A DNA stretch of 64,000 bases, from NCBI RefSeq assembly GCF_001884235.1, contig NZ_MAOI01000066.1, positions 1 through 64,000 of the forward strand, read 5' to 3'. Origin of the DNA: Bacillus paramycoides. GTDB taxonomy: Bacteria > Bacillota > Bacilli > Bacillales > Bacillaceae_G. The first letter of the stretch is position 1. The number at the start of each line of letters is the position of its first letter. Below are positions 18,453-28,016 of this stretch, in pieces. Below the pieces are notes generated by a model. That model was not told the origin of the DNA and did no database searches. It saw only the letters and a program-made list of their open reading frames with translations. The translations under genes were made by a program, and so were the position numbers.

Positions 18453-18517
18453 GTAGAACAGTTATGGTAAAGGATTTGTATTTACAAACCTTTTATATCT
18501 GAGGAGGATTCAGAAAT

Positions 18518-19030
18518 ATGGATTTCAAGCAACATATCGCAATTGTACCAGATTATCCGAAAGAAGGTATTGTGTTCAAAGACATTACACCTTTAATGAA
18601 CGACGGAAAAGCATACAAAGCAGCAACAGATGAAATCGTTGCTTATGCAAAAAAAAGAGACATTGATGTTGTAGTAGGACCAGAAGCACGTGGTTTTATT
18701 ATCGGTTGCCCAGTTTCTTATGCATTAGAAGTAGGTTTCGCACCAGTTCGTAAATTAGGGAAATTACCACGTGAAGTAATTACAGTTGACTACGGTAAAG
18801 AATATGGAACGGATGTTTTAACAATCCATAAAGATGCAATTAAGCCAGGTCAACGTGTATTAATTACAGATGACCTATTAGCTACAGGTGGAACGATCGA
18901 AGCGACAATTAAACTAGTTGAAGAACTTGGCGGAGTTGTAGCAGGAATTGCATTCTTAGTAGAGCTTACTTACTTAGATGGTCGTAAAATGTTAGATGGT
19001 TACGATGTATTAGTATTAGAAAAATACTAA
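18518..19030 (+). CDS. apt: Adenine phosphoribosyltransferase
   Basis: 170 residues. The PRPP-binding loop is [13 protein letters not shown] (114-126). The flexible catalytic loop and the FVGPEARGF-type segment [13 protein letters not shown] (51-63) are present, with KDITPLM near the N terminus. It converts adenine and PRPP to AMP in purine salvage. GAGGAGG lies before the start. It sits between recJ and relA and is closed off by its own terminator. Confidence 0.98.
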   Translation: MDFKQHIAIVPDYPKEGIVFKDITPLMNDGKAYKAATDEIVAYAKKRDIDVVVGPEARGFIIGCPVSYALEVGFAPVRKLGKLPREVITVDYGKEYGTDVLTIHKDAIKPGQRVLITDDLLATGGTIEATIKLVEELGGVVAGIAFLVELTYLDGRKMLDGYDVLVLEKY

Positions 19031-19058
19031 TCATTATATAGGTGAAACTACGGTGATA

Positions 19059-19098
19059 AAAAGTACCCGTGAATCTCTTGGAGAGGAACGGGTACTTT
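19059..19098 (+). terminator. Terminator of apt
   Basis: Long stem AAAAGTACCCGT / ACGGGTACTTTT, with an inner TCTC/GAGA stem, ending in a T-run. Confidence 0.9.
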
Positions 19099-19148
19099 TG
19101 TATAATTGCACAAAAAATATGGTGAAATGTCAGTAAAATCTTTTCCTT

Positions 19149-19177
19149 TTCACAATTCACAATCATTGGGTTATAAT
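19149..19177 (+). promoter_or_regulatory. Sigma-A promoter of relA
   Basis: -35 TTCACA (19149-19154), 17-bp spacer, -10 TATAAT (19172-19177). Confidence 0.7.
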
Positions 19178-19244
19178 GATAGAATATAATTTATTCTATT
19201 CTATTCAATAAAGATAAAGTCAATTTTCAATAAAAGGTGATTCG

Positions 19245-21428
19245 ATGGCAAATGAGCAAGTACTAACAGCTGAACAGGTACTCGAGAAAGCAAGTCAATA
19301 TTTAGCGGATGAAGATATTGAGCTAGTGGCACGTGCCTATGAATATGCGCGTGATGCACATAGCGAACAATATAGAAAATCGGGTGAACCATATATTATT
19401 CACCCAATTCAAGTTGCAGGTATTTTAGTTGATTTACACATGGATCCATCTACAGTATCGGCAGGTTTCTTGCATGATGTAGTGGAAGATACAGAAATTA
19501 CATTAGAAGATATTGAACGGGAATTTAATAAAGAAATCGCTATGCTTGTCGATGGTGTTACAAAGCTTGGAAAGATTAAATATAAATCCCATGAACAGCA
19601 ACAAGCAGAAAACCATCGCAAAATGTTTATTGCAATGGCTCAAGATATTCGAGTTATTTTAATTAAACTAGCTGATCGTCTTCATAACATGCGTACATTG
19701 AAACATTTGCCTCAAGAGAAGCAGCGTCGCATTGCAAATGAAACGTTAGAAATCTTTGCGCCTTTAGCACATAGACTCGGAATTAGTACTATTAAATGGG
19801 AGCTAGAGGATACGTCACTTCGCTATTTAAATCCGCAACAATATTATCGTATTGTAAATTTAATGAAGCGTAAACGTGCAGAGCGTGAAGAATATTTAGA
19901 TGAAGTAATGACTGGTATTCGTGAGAAATTAAAAGAAGTTGCAATTCAACCTGAGATTTCTGGAAGACCAAAGCATATTTACAGTATTTATCGTAAAATG
20001 GCACTGCAAAACAAACAGTTCAATGAAATTTATGATTTACTAGCTGTACGCGTCGTTGTAAACAGTATTAAAGATTGTTATGCGGTGCTTGGAATTATTC
20101 ATACGTGCTGGAAGCCGATGCCAGGTCGTTTCAAAGATTATATTGCAATGCCGAAAGCAAATCTATATCAATCTCTTCATACGACTGTAATTGGGCCGAA
20201 AGGTGATCCACTTGAAGTGCAAATTCGTACGAAAGAAATGCACGAAATTGCAGAATTCGGGATTGCGGCACATTGGGCGTATAAAGAAGGAAAAACAGCA
20301 GAAACAACGGGTACACTAGAGAAGAAACTAACATGGTTCCGTCAAATATTAGAATGGCAAAATGAAGCTTCTAATGCTGAAGAATTTATGGAGTCATTAA
20401 AAATTGATTTATTCTCTGACATGGTATTCGTCTTTACACCGAAAGGCGATGTGATGGAATTACCTCTTGGATCTGTTCCGATTGATTTTGCATATCGTGT
20501 CCATTCGGAAATTGGAAACAAAACAATTGGTGCAAAAGTAAATGGGAAAATGGTGACACTTGATTATAAATTAAAAACGGGTGACATCATTGAAATTTTA
20601 ACATCGAAACATTCGTATGGCCCAAGTCAAGATTGGGTGAAACTTGCTCAAACATCTCATGCGAAAAATAAAATACGTCAATTCTTTAAGAAACAACGTA
20701 GAGACGAAAATATTGAAAAAGGCCGTGAACTTGTTGAAAAAGAAGTGCGTGGCTTAGAGTATGAGATGAAAGAAGTATTAGCTCCTGACAATTTAAAACG
20801 TGTTGCTGAGAAATTCAACTTTGCAAATGAAGAGGATATGTTTGCGGCAGTTGGATATAATGGCATCACTGCATCACAAATTGTTACGCGACTAACGGAC
20901 AAGTTCCGCAAACAACGCGAAGAAGAAGAAATCGTCGAAGTTAAAGAAGTTCGTAAACCGATGAAAATTCGAAAATGGGATTCTGGCGTTAAAGTAAGTG
21001 GTGCGGATAATTTATTAATTCGTTTATCAAAATGCTGTAACCCAGTTCCGGGCGATGATATCGTTGGGTATATTACGAAAGGCCGAGGCGTATCGATTCA
21101 CCGTCGTGATTGTGTAAATGTTCATACAGAAGAAGCTGTAGAACGTTTATTAGAAGTAGAGTGGGAAGGTAGTCCTGAAAAAGAAATTGAGTATAACGTT
21201 GATATTGAAATTTCAGGTTACGATCGCCGTGGTTTATTAAATGAAGTATTGCAAGCTGTTACAGAGACGAAAACGTACATTTCAGCCGTTTCTGGTAGAA
21301 GTGACCGTAATAAGATGGCGACAATTAATATGTCAATCTCGATTCGTAACTTACAACACTTGAAAAAAGTAGTGGAGCGCATTAAACGTGTTCCGGAAAT
21401 TTATGCAGTACGACGCATGATGCATTAA
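19245..21428 (+). CDS. relA: Rel, bifunctional (p)ppGpp synthetase/hydrolase
   Basis: 727 residues with the full RSH layout. The HD hydrolase domain has His53 and the pair His77-Asp78 in FLHDVVEDT, plus [14 protein letters not shown]. The synthetase domain is about 240-340, with [23 protein letters not shown] and [11 protein letters not shown]. The TGS domain (about 385-450) includes [15 protein letters not shown] conserved Cys motif [12 protein letters not shown] and a C-terminal ACT domain (about 655-727) follow. It makes (p)ppGpp when uncharged tRNA is on the ribosome and degrades it otherwise. Both catalytic sites look intact, so this is the long housekeeping Rel. dtd follows after 16 bases, giving a two-gene unit. 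Confidence 0.98.
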   Translation: MANEQVLTAEQVLEKASQYLADEDIELVARAYEYARDAHSEQYRKSGEPYIIHPIQVAGILVDLHMDPSTVSAGFLHDVVEDTEITLEDIEREFNKEIAMLVDGVTKLGKIKYKSHEQQQAENHRKMFIAMAQDIRVILIKLADRLHNMRTLKHLPQEKQRRIANETLEIFAPLAHRLGISTIKWELEDTSLRYLNPQQYYRIVNLMKRKRAEREEYLDEVMTGIREKLKEVAIQPEISGRPKHIYSIYRKMALQNKQFNEIYDLLAVRVVVNSIKDCYAVLGIIHTCWKPMPGRFKDYIAMPKANLYQSLHTTVIGPKGDPLEVQIRTKEMHEIAEFGIAAHWAYKEGKTAETTGTLEKKLTWFRQILEWQNEASNAEEFMESLKIDLFSDMVFVFTPKGDVMELPLGSVPIDFAYRVHSEIGNKTIGAKVNGKMVTLDYKLKTGDIIEILTSKHSYGPSQDWVKLAQTSHAKNKIRQFFKKQRRDENIEKGRELVEKEVRGLEYEMKEVLAPDNLKRVAEKFNFANEEDMFAAVGYNGITASQIVTRLTDKFRKQREEEEIVEVKEVRKPMKIRKWDSGVKVSGADNLLIRLSKCCNPVPGDDIVGYITKGRGVSIHRRDCVNVHTEEAVERLLEVEWEGSPEKEIEYNVDIEISGYDRRGLLNEVLQAVTETKTYISAVSGRSDRNKMATINMSISIRNLQHLKKVVERIKRVPEIYAVRRMMH

Positions 21429-21444
21429 TAGGGAGTGTAGGAAG

Positions 21445-21885
21445 ATGAGAGTTGTTTTACAACGATCAAAGGAAGCGTCTGTCACAGTAGATGGTGAGAT
21501 TGTAGGGCAAATTCCATTCGGTCTAACATTGCTAGTTGGCATTACGCATGAAGATACAGAAAAAGATGCAACTTATATTGCAGAAAAAATTGCAAACCTA
21601 CGTATTTTTGAAGATGAGAGCGGAAAGATGAACCATTCAGTACTTGATGTAGAAGGACAAGTTCTATCAATTTCGCAATTCACATTATACGGAGATTGCC
21701 GTAAAGGAAGACGTCCAAACTTTATGGATGCTGCGAAGCCTGACTATGCAGAGCGTTTATACGATTTCTTTAATGAAGAAGTTCGCAAACAAGGATTGCA
21801 TGTCGAAACAGGGAAGTTCGGAGCAATGATGGACGTTTCTTTAATCAATGATGGTCCGGTGACCTTAATTGTAGAAAGTAAATAG
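21445..21885 (+). CDS. dtd: D-aminoacyl-tRNA deacylase
   Basis: 146 residues. The two DTD motifs are present: [11 protein letters not shown] (about 74-84) and [11 protein letters not shown] at the C terminus (Gly-Pro motif). These cross the dimer interface to form the active site. The enzyme hydrolyses D-amino acids and glycine wrongly attached to tRNA. It lies directly after relA and is followed by a perfect terminator. Confidence 0.97.
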   Translation: MRVVLQRSKEASVTVDGEIVGQIPFGLTLLVGITHEDTEKDATYIAEKIANLRIFEDESGKMNHSVLDVEGQVLSISQFTLYGDCRKGRRPNFMDAAKPDYAERLYDFFNEEVRKQGLHVETGKFGAMMDVSLINDGPVTLIVESK

Positions 21886-21898
21886 TGTTGCCCGAGAA

Positions 21899-21925
21899 GA
21901 GAGGATTATATAATCCTCTCTTTTT
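21899..21925 (+). terminator. Terminator of relA-dtd
   Basis: Perfect 22-bp palindrome GAGAGGATTATATAATCCTCTC followed by TTTTT. Confidence 0.92.
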
Positions 21926-22000
21926 CATACATTGTTGTATGTTTTGTTGATTTATCATAGGATGATTGTGAAGGGGAATAAAAGTAGAAGAAGGTGTATC

Positions 22001-22333
22001 ATGATTCAAGAATTCAATATAGCTTTGCGCTTTATGTTAGAGTTATGCATTCTTGGGATTATTGGGTACTGGGGATTTCGTATAGGAAAAATACCGGTTG
22101 TAAAACTTATGCTTTCTGTAATTCTTCCGGTTGTTGTGGCTGTTATATGGGGGCTATTTGGGGCGCCCAATGCAGAGTGGGAACTTCATGGCACTCTACA
22201 CGTTCTATTAGAGATTACCGTTTTTGGATTAGGCGTTGCAGCATTGTATCATTTGAAGCATCCTATACTGGCGAGTGGATTAGCTATTGTTATTATTGTT
22301 AATCGAATTCTAATGTTTGTTTGGAATCAATAG
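22001..22333 (+). CDS. YrdB-like (DUF2568) four-helix membrane protein
   Basis: 110 residues from ATG 22001, which follows GAAGAAGGTG. The frame is open 69 bases further upstream but no ribosome-binding site is there. Four hydrophobic helices carry conserved Trp/Gly positions such as IGYWGFRIGK and VIWGLFGAPNAEW, followed by a His-containing segment HGTLHVLLEI. This pattern fits the DUF2568/YrdB family. Function is unknown. It sits between dtd and the histidine-tRNA synthetase leader without a clear operon partner. Confidence 0.78.
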   Translation: MIQEFNIALRFMLELCILGIIGYWGFRIGKIPVVKLMLSVILPVVVAVIWGLFGAPNAEWELHGTLHVLLEITVFGLGVAALYHLKHPILASGLAIVIIVNRILMFVWNQ

Positions 22334-22415
22334 CTGTTTCAGTTATGTATAACTATCTCATCAATATGGAACAATAAAAAGTAAAACATCCATATTGAAT
22401 GTGAGGGATATACGT

Positions 22416-22592
22416 ATGCGTATGAATGAAAAAGGACATTCTGTTACAAATGGTGCAAATCAACTGTTTAACGTGAATTTTCATGATTTTATTTCAAAAG
22501 AGCAAAACAATACTTCAATGGAACTCGCTTCTGAGTTCGGAATTTCACTACAAGATGTAAAGCGTCTAAAGAAGCAAATTGAACGCTCTTAG
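22416..22592 (+). CDS. Small protein with a sigma-like helix-turn-helix, function unknown
   Basis: 58 residues from ATG 22416, with GAGGGA seven bases upstream. The C-terminal half (NNTSMELASEFGISLQDVKRLKKQIERS) reads as a helix-turn-helix similar to sigma region 4. The N-terminal half (GANQLFNVNFHDFIS) shows no known motif. It may be annotated as an RNA polymerase sigma-70-like small protein. With no sigma region 2 it cannot be a working sigma factor. It ends just before the hisS promoter. Confidence 0.68.
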   Translation: MRMNEKGHSVTNGANQLFNVNFHDFISKEQNNTSMELASEFGISLQDVKRLKKQIERS

Positions 22593-22598
22593 AGCACT

Positions 22599-22902
22599 TG
22601 ACAATCCTACGCAACAAACGTATAGTAATTTTATATTTACATATGAATATAACCGTTGATAGAGAAGAGTAAATGAGATACACATGGAAAGAGAAGAAAT
22701 GTCCTAGGCTGAAAACATTTCTACATGATGACTGATTGAATGACACTCTGTAGGTTTCAACTTGAACGGCATATATGCTTAGTAGGGATGAACGCATATT
22801 TAAGCGTTATTAAAAAAGTGGAAGCATACGTGCTTCAATTAGGGTGGCACCACGGGTATAATACTCTCGTCCCTACTGTTCAAACAGTAGAGGCGGGAGT
22901 TT
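22599..22902 (+). promoter_or_regulatory. hisS-aspS T-box riboswitch with promoter and terminator
   Basis: Promoter: TTGACA (22599-22604), 17-bp spacer, TATAGT (22622-22627). The leader has the AGTA of the specifier-loop 5' side, an apical stem (GAAATGT / ACATTTC), and then GAATGACACTC. By alignment with the alaS leader here, the specifier position is GAC (22742-22744, Asp), and CAC (His) overlaps it at 22744-22746. The T-box AGGGTGGCACCACGGGT is at 22841-22857. The competing terminator, GGGACGAGAG-complementary arms around CTACTGTTCAAACAGTAG, ends in TTTTTTT near 22906. Uncharged tRNA binding should favour read-through into hisS-aspS. Confidence 0.93.
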
Positions 22903-22946
22903 TTTTATTTTTATTAAGATTAAAACAATTTGAGGAGGAACTGAAT

Positions 22947-24218
22947 ATGTCTATTCAAATCCCACGCGGAACGCAAGATATCCTTCCGGGTAGCGTTGAG
23001 TTATGGCAGTATATCGAAGGGCAAGCGCGCGAAATTTGCCGTCGTTACAATTATAAAGAAATTCGCACACCAATTTTTGAACACACTGAGCTATTTTTAC
23101 GCGGTGTTGGTGATACGACAGATATCGTACAAAAAGAAATGTATTCATTCCAAGACCGTGGAGAGCGCAGTTTAACACTACGTCCAGAAGGTACTGCACC
23201 GGTTGTACGTTCTTACGTTGAAAATAAAATGTTCGGTGATGCAACACAACCAACGAAATTATACTATATCGGTCAAATGTTCCGTTACGAAAGACCACAA
23301 GCAGGTCGCTATCGTCAATTCGTGCAATTCGGTATTGAAGCAATCGGCAGTAACGATCCTGCAATTGATGCAGAAGTAATTGCACTTGCTGTAGAGTTTT
23401 ACCGCGGCATGGGCTTAAAAAATATTAAAGTTGTATTAAACAGCTTAGGTGATGCAGCGAGCCGTCAAGCGCACCGTGATGCATTAATTGCTCATTTTGA
23501 GCCTCGTATCGGTGAGTTCTGCTCTGACTGTCAATCTCGTTTAGAAAAGAATCCTCTTCGTATTTTAGACTGTAAGAAGGACCGTAACCATGAATTAATG
23601 GGAACAGCACCATCTATTACAGAATACTTAAATGAAGATTCAGCAGTATACTACGATAAAGTACAAGAACTATTAACGATGATGGATGTTCCATTTGAAA
23701 AAGATCCGAACTTAGTACGTGGTTTAGACTACTATCAACACACTGTTTTTGAAATTATGAGTGAGGCAGAAGGTTTCGGTGCTATTACTACATTAAGCGG
23801 TGGTGGTCGTTATAACGGACTTGTACAAGAAATCGGTGGACCGGAGATGCCAGGTATCGGTTTTGCGATGAGTATTGAACGTTTAATTATGGCGCTAAAG
23901 GCTGAAAATATTGAATTACCAATTGAACATAGTATTGATTGTTACGTTGTAGCGCTTGGTGAAAAAGCGAAAGACCATGCTGCGAAAATTGCGTTTGATC
24001 TTCGTAAAGCTGGATTATCAGTTGAAAAAGATTATTTAGATCGCAAAATGAAAGCACAATTTAAATCAGCAGATCGTTTAAATGCGAAATATGTAGCTGT
24101 ATTAGGAGAAGATGAGCTAGATAAAGGTATCATTAACTTAAAAGATATGGCAACTGGCGGACAAGAAGAAGTAGCATTAGATGTATTTGCTTCATACGTA
24201 GCAGAGAAATTAATATAG
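22947..24218 (+). CDS. hisS: Histidyl-tRNA synthetase
   Basis: 423 residues from ATG 22947, with GAGGAGGA upstream. The frame stays open back through the T-box leader but that part is not coding. Class II motifs are present: motif 2 [14 protein letters not shown] (77-90) with a mobile loop, then [22 protein letters not shown]. His-specific motifs are [14 protein letters not shown] and [14 protein letters not shown]. Motif 3 is [11 protein letters not shown]. The C-terminal anticodon-binding domain follows. It charges tRNA-His. aspS follows after 12 bases, so both enzymes share the T-box control. Confidence 0.98.
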   Translation: MSIQIPRGTQDILPGSVELWQYIEGQAREICRRYNYKEIRTPIFEHTELFLRGVGDTTDIVQKEMYSFQDRGERSLTLRPEGTAPVVRSYVENKMFGDATQPTKLYYIGQMFRYERPQAGRYRQFVQFGIEAIGSNDPAIDAEVIALAVEFYRGMGLKNIKVVLNSLGDAASRQAHRDALIAHFEPRIGEFCSDCQSRLEKNPLRILDCKKDRNHELMGTAPSITEYLNEDSAVYYDKVQELLTMMDVPFEKDPNLVRGLDYYQHTVFEIMSEAEGFGAITTLSGGGRYNGLVQEIGGPEMPGIGFAMSIERLIMALKAENIELPIEHSIDCYVVALGEKAKDHAAKIAFDLRKAGLSVEKDYLDRKMKAQFKSADRLNAKYVAVLGEDELDKGIINLKDMATGGQEEVALDVFASYVAEKLI

Positions 24219-24230
24219 GGGGAACTTACA

Positions 24231-26006
24231 GTGGCTGAAAGAACACATGCATGTGGAAAAGTAACAGTAGAAGCGGTTGGACAAACAGTTCAATTAAAAG
24301 GTTGGGTACAAAAACGCCGTGACTTAGGTGGATTAATCTTTATTGACTTACGTGACCGTACAGGTATCGTGCAAGTTGTATTTAACCCAGAAACATCAAA
24401 AGAAGCGCTAGAAGTAGCAGAAACGATTCGTAGCGAATACGTATTACACGTAGAAGGTACAGTTGTTGAACGTGGTGAAGGTGCAATTAATGACAATATG
24501 GCAACTGGCCGTATTGAAGTACAAGCAACGAAAGTAAACGTATTAAATGCAGCGAAAACAACGCCAATCATTATTGCTGATGATACAGATGCATCAGAAG
24601 ATGTGCGTTTAAAATATCGTTACTTAGACTTACGTCGTCCTGTAATGTTCAACACATTCAAAATGCGTCATGACGTAACGAAAACAATTCGTAACTTCTT
24701 AGATACAGAAGAGTTCTTAGAAGTTGAAACACCAATTTTAACGAAGAGCACACCAGAAGGGGCACGTGACTATTTAGTACCAAGCCGTGTGCATGACGGT
24801 GAATTTTATGCATTACCTCAATCACCACAGCTATTTAAACAGCTTCTTATGGTCGGTGGATTTGAGCGTTACTATCAAGTAGCTCGTTGTTTCCGTGATG
24901 AAGATTTACGTGCGGATCGTCAACCGGAATTCACGCAAATCGATATCGAGGCATCATTCTTAACACAAGATGAAATTTTAGAAATGATGGAGCGTATGAT
25001 GACGAAAGTCATGAAAGATGCAAAAGGTGTAGAAGTTAGTGCACCATTCCCTCGTATGAAATATGCTGATGCAATGGCTCGCTACGGTTCTGATAAGCCA
25101 GATACACGCTTTGAAATGGAATTAACAGACCTATCTGAATTTGCAGCAGGTTGTGGATTTAAAGTATTTACAAGTGCTGTAGAAAGCGGCGGACAAGTAA
25201 AAGCAATTAACGCAAAAGGTGCAGCGAGCAAATACTCTCGTAAAGACATCGATGCATTAACTGAATTCGCAAAAGTATACGGTGCAAAAGGTCTAGCTTG
25301 GCTTAAAGTTGAAGAAGACGGCTTAAAAGGACCGATTGCAAAATTCTTCGGTGAAGAAGATGCAAACGTGTTAATGAGTACATTAGAAGCTAATGCTGGC
25401 GACTTATTACTATTCGTAGCAGATAAGAAGAGCGTTGTTGCAGATAGCTTAGGTGCACTTCGTTTACGTCTAGGTAAAGAACTTGAGTTAATTGACGAAA
25501 GTAAATTTAACTTCCTATGGGTAACTGATTGGCCACTTCTTGAGTACGATGAAGATGCAGATCGTTACTTCGCAGCTCACCATCCATTCACAATGCCATT
25601 CCGTGAAGATGTTGAACTACTAGAAACAGCACCAGAAAAAGCGCGTGCACAAGCATATGACCTTGTATTAAACGGTTATGAGCTTGGTGGTGGATCACTT
25701 CGTATTTACGAGCGTGACGTACAAGAGAAAATGTTCAAAGCGCTTGGATTCTCACAAGAAGAAGCGCAAGAGCAATTCGGATTCTTATTAGAAGCATTCG
25801 AATACGGTACACCACCACACGGCGGAATCGCATTAGGTTTAGACCGTCTTGTTATGTTACTTGCAGGTCGTACAAACCTTCGTGATACAATTGCATTCCC
25901 GAAAACAGCAAGCGCAAGCTGTCTATTAACAGAAGCTCCAAGCCCAGTTGCAGAAGCTCAGCTTGAAGAGTTAAACTTAAAATTGAGCTTGAAAGAAGAG
26001 AAGTAA
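24231..26006 (+). CDS. aspS: Aspartyl-tRNA synthetase
   Basis: 591 residues from GTG 24231, after AGGGGGA. The N-terminal OB fold (about 1-105) is the anticodon-binding domain with [20 protein letters not shown]. The class II core has [18 protein letters not shown] (motif 2). A GAD insertion domain of the bacterial type (about 290-400) follows. The motif 3 region is [15 protein letters not shown]. It charges tRNA-Asp. Bacterial-type length fits either a discriminating or a non-discriminating enzyme, and sequence inspection does not settle this. Confidence 0.98.
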   Translation: MAERTHACGKVTVEAVGQTVQLKGWVQKRRDLGGLIFIDLRDRTGIVQVVFNPETSKEALEVAETIRSEYVLHVEGTVVERGEGAINDNMATGRIEVQATKVNVLNAAKTTPIIIADDTDASEDVRLKYRYLDLRRPVMFNTFKMRHDVTKTIRNFLDTEEFLEVETPILTKSTPEGARDYLVPSRVHDGEFYALPQSPQLFKQLLMVGGFERYYQVARCFRDEDLRADRQPEFTQIDIEASFLTQDEILEMMERMMTKVMKDAKGVEVSAPFPRMKYADAMARYGSDKPDTRFEMELTDLSEFAAGCGFKVFTSAVESGGQVKAINAKGAASKYSRKDIDALTEFAKVYGAKGLAWLKVEEDGLKGPIAKFFGEEDANVLMSTLEANAGDLLLFVADKKSVVADSLGALRLRLGKELELIDESKFNFLWVTDWPLLEYDEDADRYFAAHHPFTMPFREDVELLETAPEKARAQAYDLVLNGYELGGGSLRIYERDVQEKMFKALGFSQEEAQEQFGFLLEAFEYGTPPHGGIALGLDRLVMLLAGRTNLRDTIAFPKTASASCLLTEAPSPVAEAQLEELNLKLSLKEEK

Positions 26007-26012
26007 GAATGA

Positions 26013-26050
26013 AGTCTAGATGGTTATACTATAGCCGTCTAGACTTTTTT
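26013..26050 (+). terminator. Terminator of hisS-aspS
   Basis: Stem AGTCTAGATGG / CCGTCTAGACT with loop TTATACTATAG, followed by TTTTTTT. Confidence 0.92.
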
Positions 26051-26053
26051 TGA

Positions 26054-26234
26054 GAGGTTGTTTAAAAAGTCCGGTTTAGATAACGGTCGCATCTCATCGT
26101 TGCTTCGCCAGTCCGGTGCTCGAGTAGAAAAGCTACACTGCGCTCCTCCTGGCTTCAGCGCCTCGATCTGCTCGGTTCTCTAAATCCTCCTTTTTAAACG
26201 TATATTGAAGAGGTTGTTTAAAAAGTCCGGTTTA
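26054..26234. repeat. Palindromic intergenic repeat with a duplicated 25-bp end
   Basis: The 25-mer starting GAGGTTGTTTAAAAAGTCCG (and ending GTTTA) occurs at 26054-26078 and again at 26210-26234. Between the copies is a GC-richer block (CATCTCATCGTTGCTTCGCC ... GATCTGCTCGGTTCTC). It is imperfectly palindromic as a whole: GTTTAAAAAGTCCGGTTTAGATAAC near the left end is mirrored by GTTCTCTAAATCC...TTTTTAAAC near the right. No ORF is present. It resembles short dispersed repeats seen between Bacillus genes. The second 25-mer may be the start of another, truncated copy. Confidence 0.8.
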
Positions 26235-26355
26235 TATTATGTTTCTTTGTTTGAAATATGTATTTTTAGGGATTCTATAACTTTTTCTATACAAATAGTC
26301 GGAAAAACGCTAGAATACATGGTAGACCATTTTTGTAATAGGAGTGTAGAGCTGA

Positions 26356-27123
26356 ATGTTACATCAATTTTCACGTAATGAATTAGCCTTCGGAAAAGAG
26401 GGCCTTGAAATATTAAAAAATAGTACAGTCGGTATTTTAGGAATTGGCGGAGTAGGGTCATTTTCGGCAGAAGCGTTAGCGCGTTCTGGCGTAGGACGTC
26501 TTGTATTGGTTGATAAAGACGTTGTAGATATTACAAACGTCAACCGTCAAATTCACGCTTTAGTATCTACTGTAGGACGTTCAAAAGTAGAATTAATGAA
26601 AGAGCGTATTGCAGACATTAATCCGGAATGTGAAGTAATTGGACTAGAAATGTTTTATACAGATGAAACATATGAAGAGTTCTTTAAACACGGTTTAGAT
26701 TTCGTAGTAGATGCATCTGATACGATTACGTTCAAAATTCATTTAATTAAACAATGTTTACGTCGTAAAATTAAAATTATCTCATGTATGGGTGCGGCAA
26801 ATAAAATGGACCCAACTCGTTTCCGTATTGCGGACATTTCTAAAACACACACAGATCCAATTGCGAAAGTAATTCGTACGAAGCTTCGTAAAGACGGTAT
26901 TAAAAAAGGTGTAAAAGTTGTCTTCTCTGACGAAAACCCAATCGTAATTCGTGAAGAGGTACGTAAAGAAATCGTACCAGACGAAAATGCAAAAATTCGT
27001 AAAGCGAAATTACCACCTTCTTCAAATGCGTTCGTACCATCTGTGGCTGGTTTAATTATGGCGAGTCATGTTGTACGTGAACGTATTAAAAACGTAGAAG
27101 TGAAGCGTGTAGGGCAAGAATAA
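26356..27123 (+). CDS. tcdA: TcdA, tRNA threonylcarbamoyladenosine dehydratase
   Basis: 255 residues of the E1-like (ThiF/MoeB/HesA) fold. The ATP-binding Rossmann motif is GILGIGGVGSFSAEALARSG (about 27-46), followed by LVDKDVVDITNVNRQ with the E1 DxDxV..NxNRQ signature. DASDTITFK and the C-terminal FVPSVAGLIMASHVV are also present. TcdA activates the t6A37 carboxyl and closes it to cyclic t6A in ANN-decoding tRNAs, using ATP. An older name is YrvM. AGGAGTGTAGAGCTGA lies upstream. The gene is monocistronic, closed by a strong terminator. Confidence 0.94.
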   Translation: MLHQFSRNELAFGKEGLEILKNSTVGILGIGGVGSFSAEALARSGVGRLVLVDKDVVDITNVNRQIHALVSTVGRSKVELMKERIADINPECEVIGLEMFYTDETYEEFFKHGLDFVVDASDTITFKIHLIKQCLRRKIKIISCMGAANKMDPTRFRIADISKTHTDPIAKVIRTKLRKDGIKKGVKVVFSDENPIVIREEVRKEIVPDENAKIRKAKLPPSSNAFVPSVAGLIMASHVVRERIKNVEVKRVGQE

Positions 27124-27129
27124 AAAACA

Positions 27130-27164
27130 AAAGCGCATATTCCATGAGGAATATGCGCTTTTTA
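27130..27164 (+). terminator. Terminator of tcdA
   Basis: Perfect stem AAAGCGCATATTCC / GGAATATGCGCTTT with loop ATGA, followed by a short T-run. Confidence 0.9.
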
Positions 27165-27300
27165 ATTTGTATAAAAAATTTTAAAAAAATATCCATATTG
27201 GTAATGAAATAGCTCATCTCTCCTTTCGATAATACACATCATTAGGGCTATAAAAACATAAAAGTTATATTTTACCTTATTGTAGTTTAAATGCACAAAA

Positions 27301-27337
27301 AATAATCCCCACCATGTAGTATTAGGTGGGGATTATT
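27301..27337 (-). terminator. Terminator of the RsfA-family gene
   Basis: Perfect stem AATAATCCCCACC / GGTGGGGATTATT immediately after the stop codon on the minus strand, with a T-rich tail. Confidence 0.88.
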
Positions 27338-27979
27338 TCAATTTTCTGCTGAATATATAATATCTAAATTTCCATTTTGATCAGTCTTGAAAATCGGAGC
27401 AATCTGCTCCTCCTGTTCTTCGACTGAAACTAGTTTTCGAGCACGATCCATAATTCTAACAAGCATTGCATAATCTTCTTCGATTGCTTGTTGTTTTTTT
27501 GTGAGAACAGCTAATTTTGCTTCAAGTTCATTATTCGTATTTTGCAGGGAAGTGAGCTGATCTCGTAATACGTCATTTTCAGTTTGTAACTTTGTGAGTG
27601 AAGGATTATTGTACTCCAAGTTTTGCAAAAATGAGATGACATTTTGCATTGTAAGATCTTGTTTATTTGGCGTAATATCTTCTGAAAACTCGGCATCGAT
27701 TACGAGTTGTTTCGTTTGTGAGAACTGCTCTTTTTCTATTTTAGCTTCCGAACGCTTTAATTCTTTACGTTGTTTTTTTGCAAGTTGTACCGCATCTTCA
27801 TAATTTGGTCTTACTTCAGCATTCCATCTAAATCCACAAGCTGCTGAAGTTCGGTTTAATGTATCGCCAACTTCATCGAATGCTTTTATTTGTGTACTTC
27901 CGCTGCGAATATGTCGTAAAACAGTTTCTGCTAAAAGGAGATCGTCTTCTTTTGTCCATGCATCTTGACGTGTTTTCAT
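27338..27979 (-). CDS. RsfA-family prespore transcriptional regulator
   Basis: 213 residues from ATG 27979, chosen because ACGGAGGC lies 9 bases upstream and the family starts (M)[17 protein letters not shown]. A longer in-frame reading from 28084 would overlap rarA. The N terminus is a Myb/SANT-like DNA-binding domain: [20 protein letters not shown], then [18 protein letters not shown] Lys-rich linker and a coiled coil (about 125-185) follow. RsfA in B. subtilis is a forespore sigma-F regulator, and YlbO is a paralogue. Which paralogue this is cannot be told. It lies 37 bases downstream of rarA on the same strand. Confidence 0.88.
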   Translation of the reverse strand: MKTRQDAWTKEDDLLLAETVLRHIRSGSTQIKAFDEVGDTLNRTSAACGFRWNAEVRPNYEDAVQLAKKQRKELKRSEAKIEKEQFSQTKQLVIDAEFSEDITPNKQDLTMQNVISFLQNLEYNNPSLTKLQTENDVLRDQLTSLQNTNNELEAKLAVLTKKQQAIEEDYAMLVRIMDRARKLVSVEEQEEQIAPIFKTDQNGNLDIIYSAEN

Positions 27980-28016
27980 AAGCGAAGCCTCCGTAATGGT
28001 GACGTTTTCGCTTATA

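Noticed and set aside
22740-22946. In-frame N-terminal extension of HisS through the leader
   Set aside because: This DNA is the T-box riboswitch; the real start at 22947 has GAGGAGGA and matches HisRS proteins.
26007-26355. 6S RNA gene expected near aspS by analogy with B. subtilis
   Set aside because: I could not recognise a 6S fold; the DNA is a palindromic dispersed repeat.
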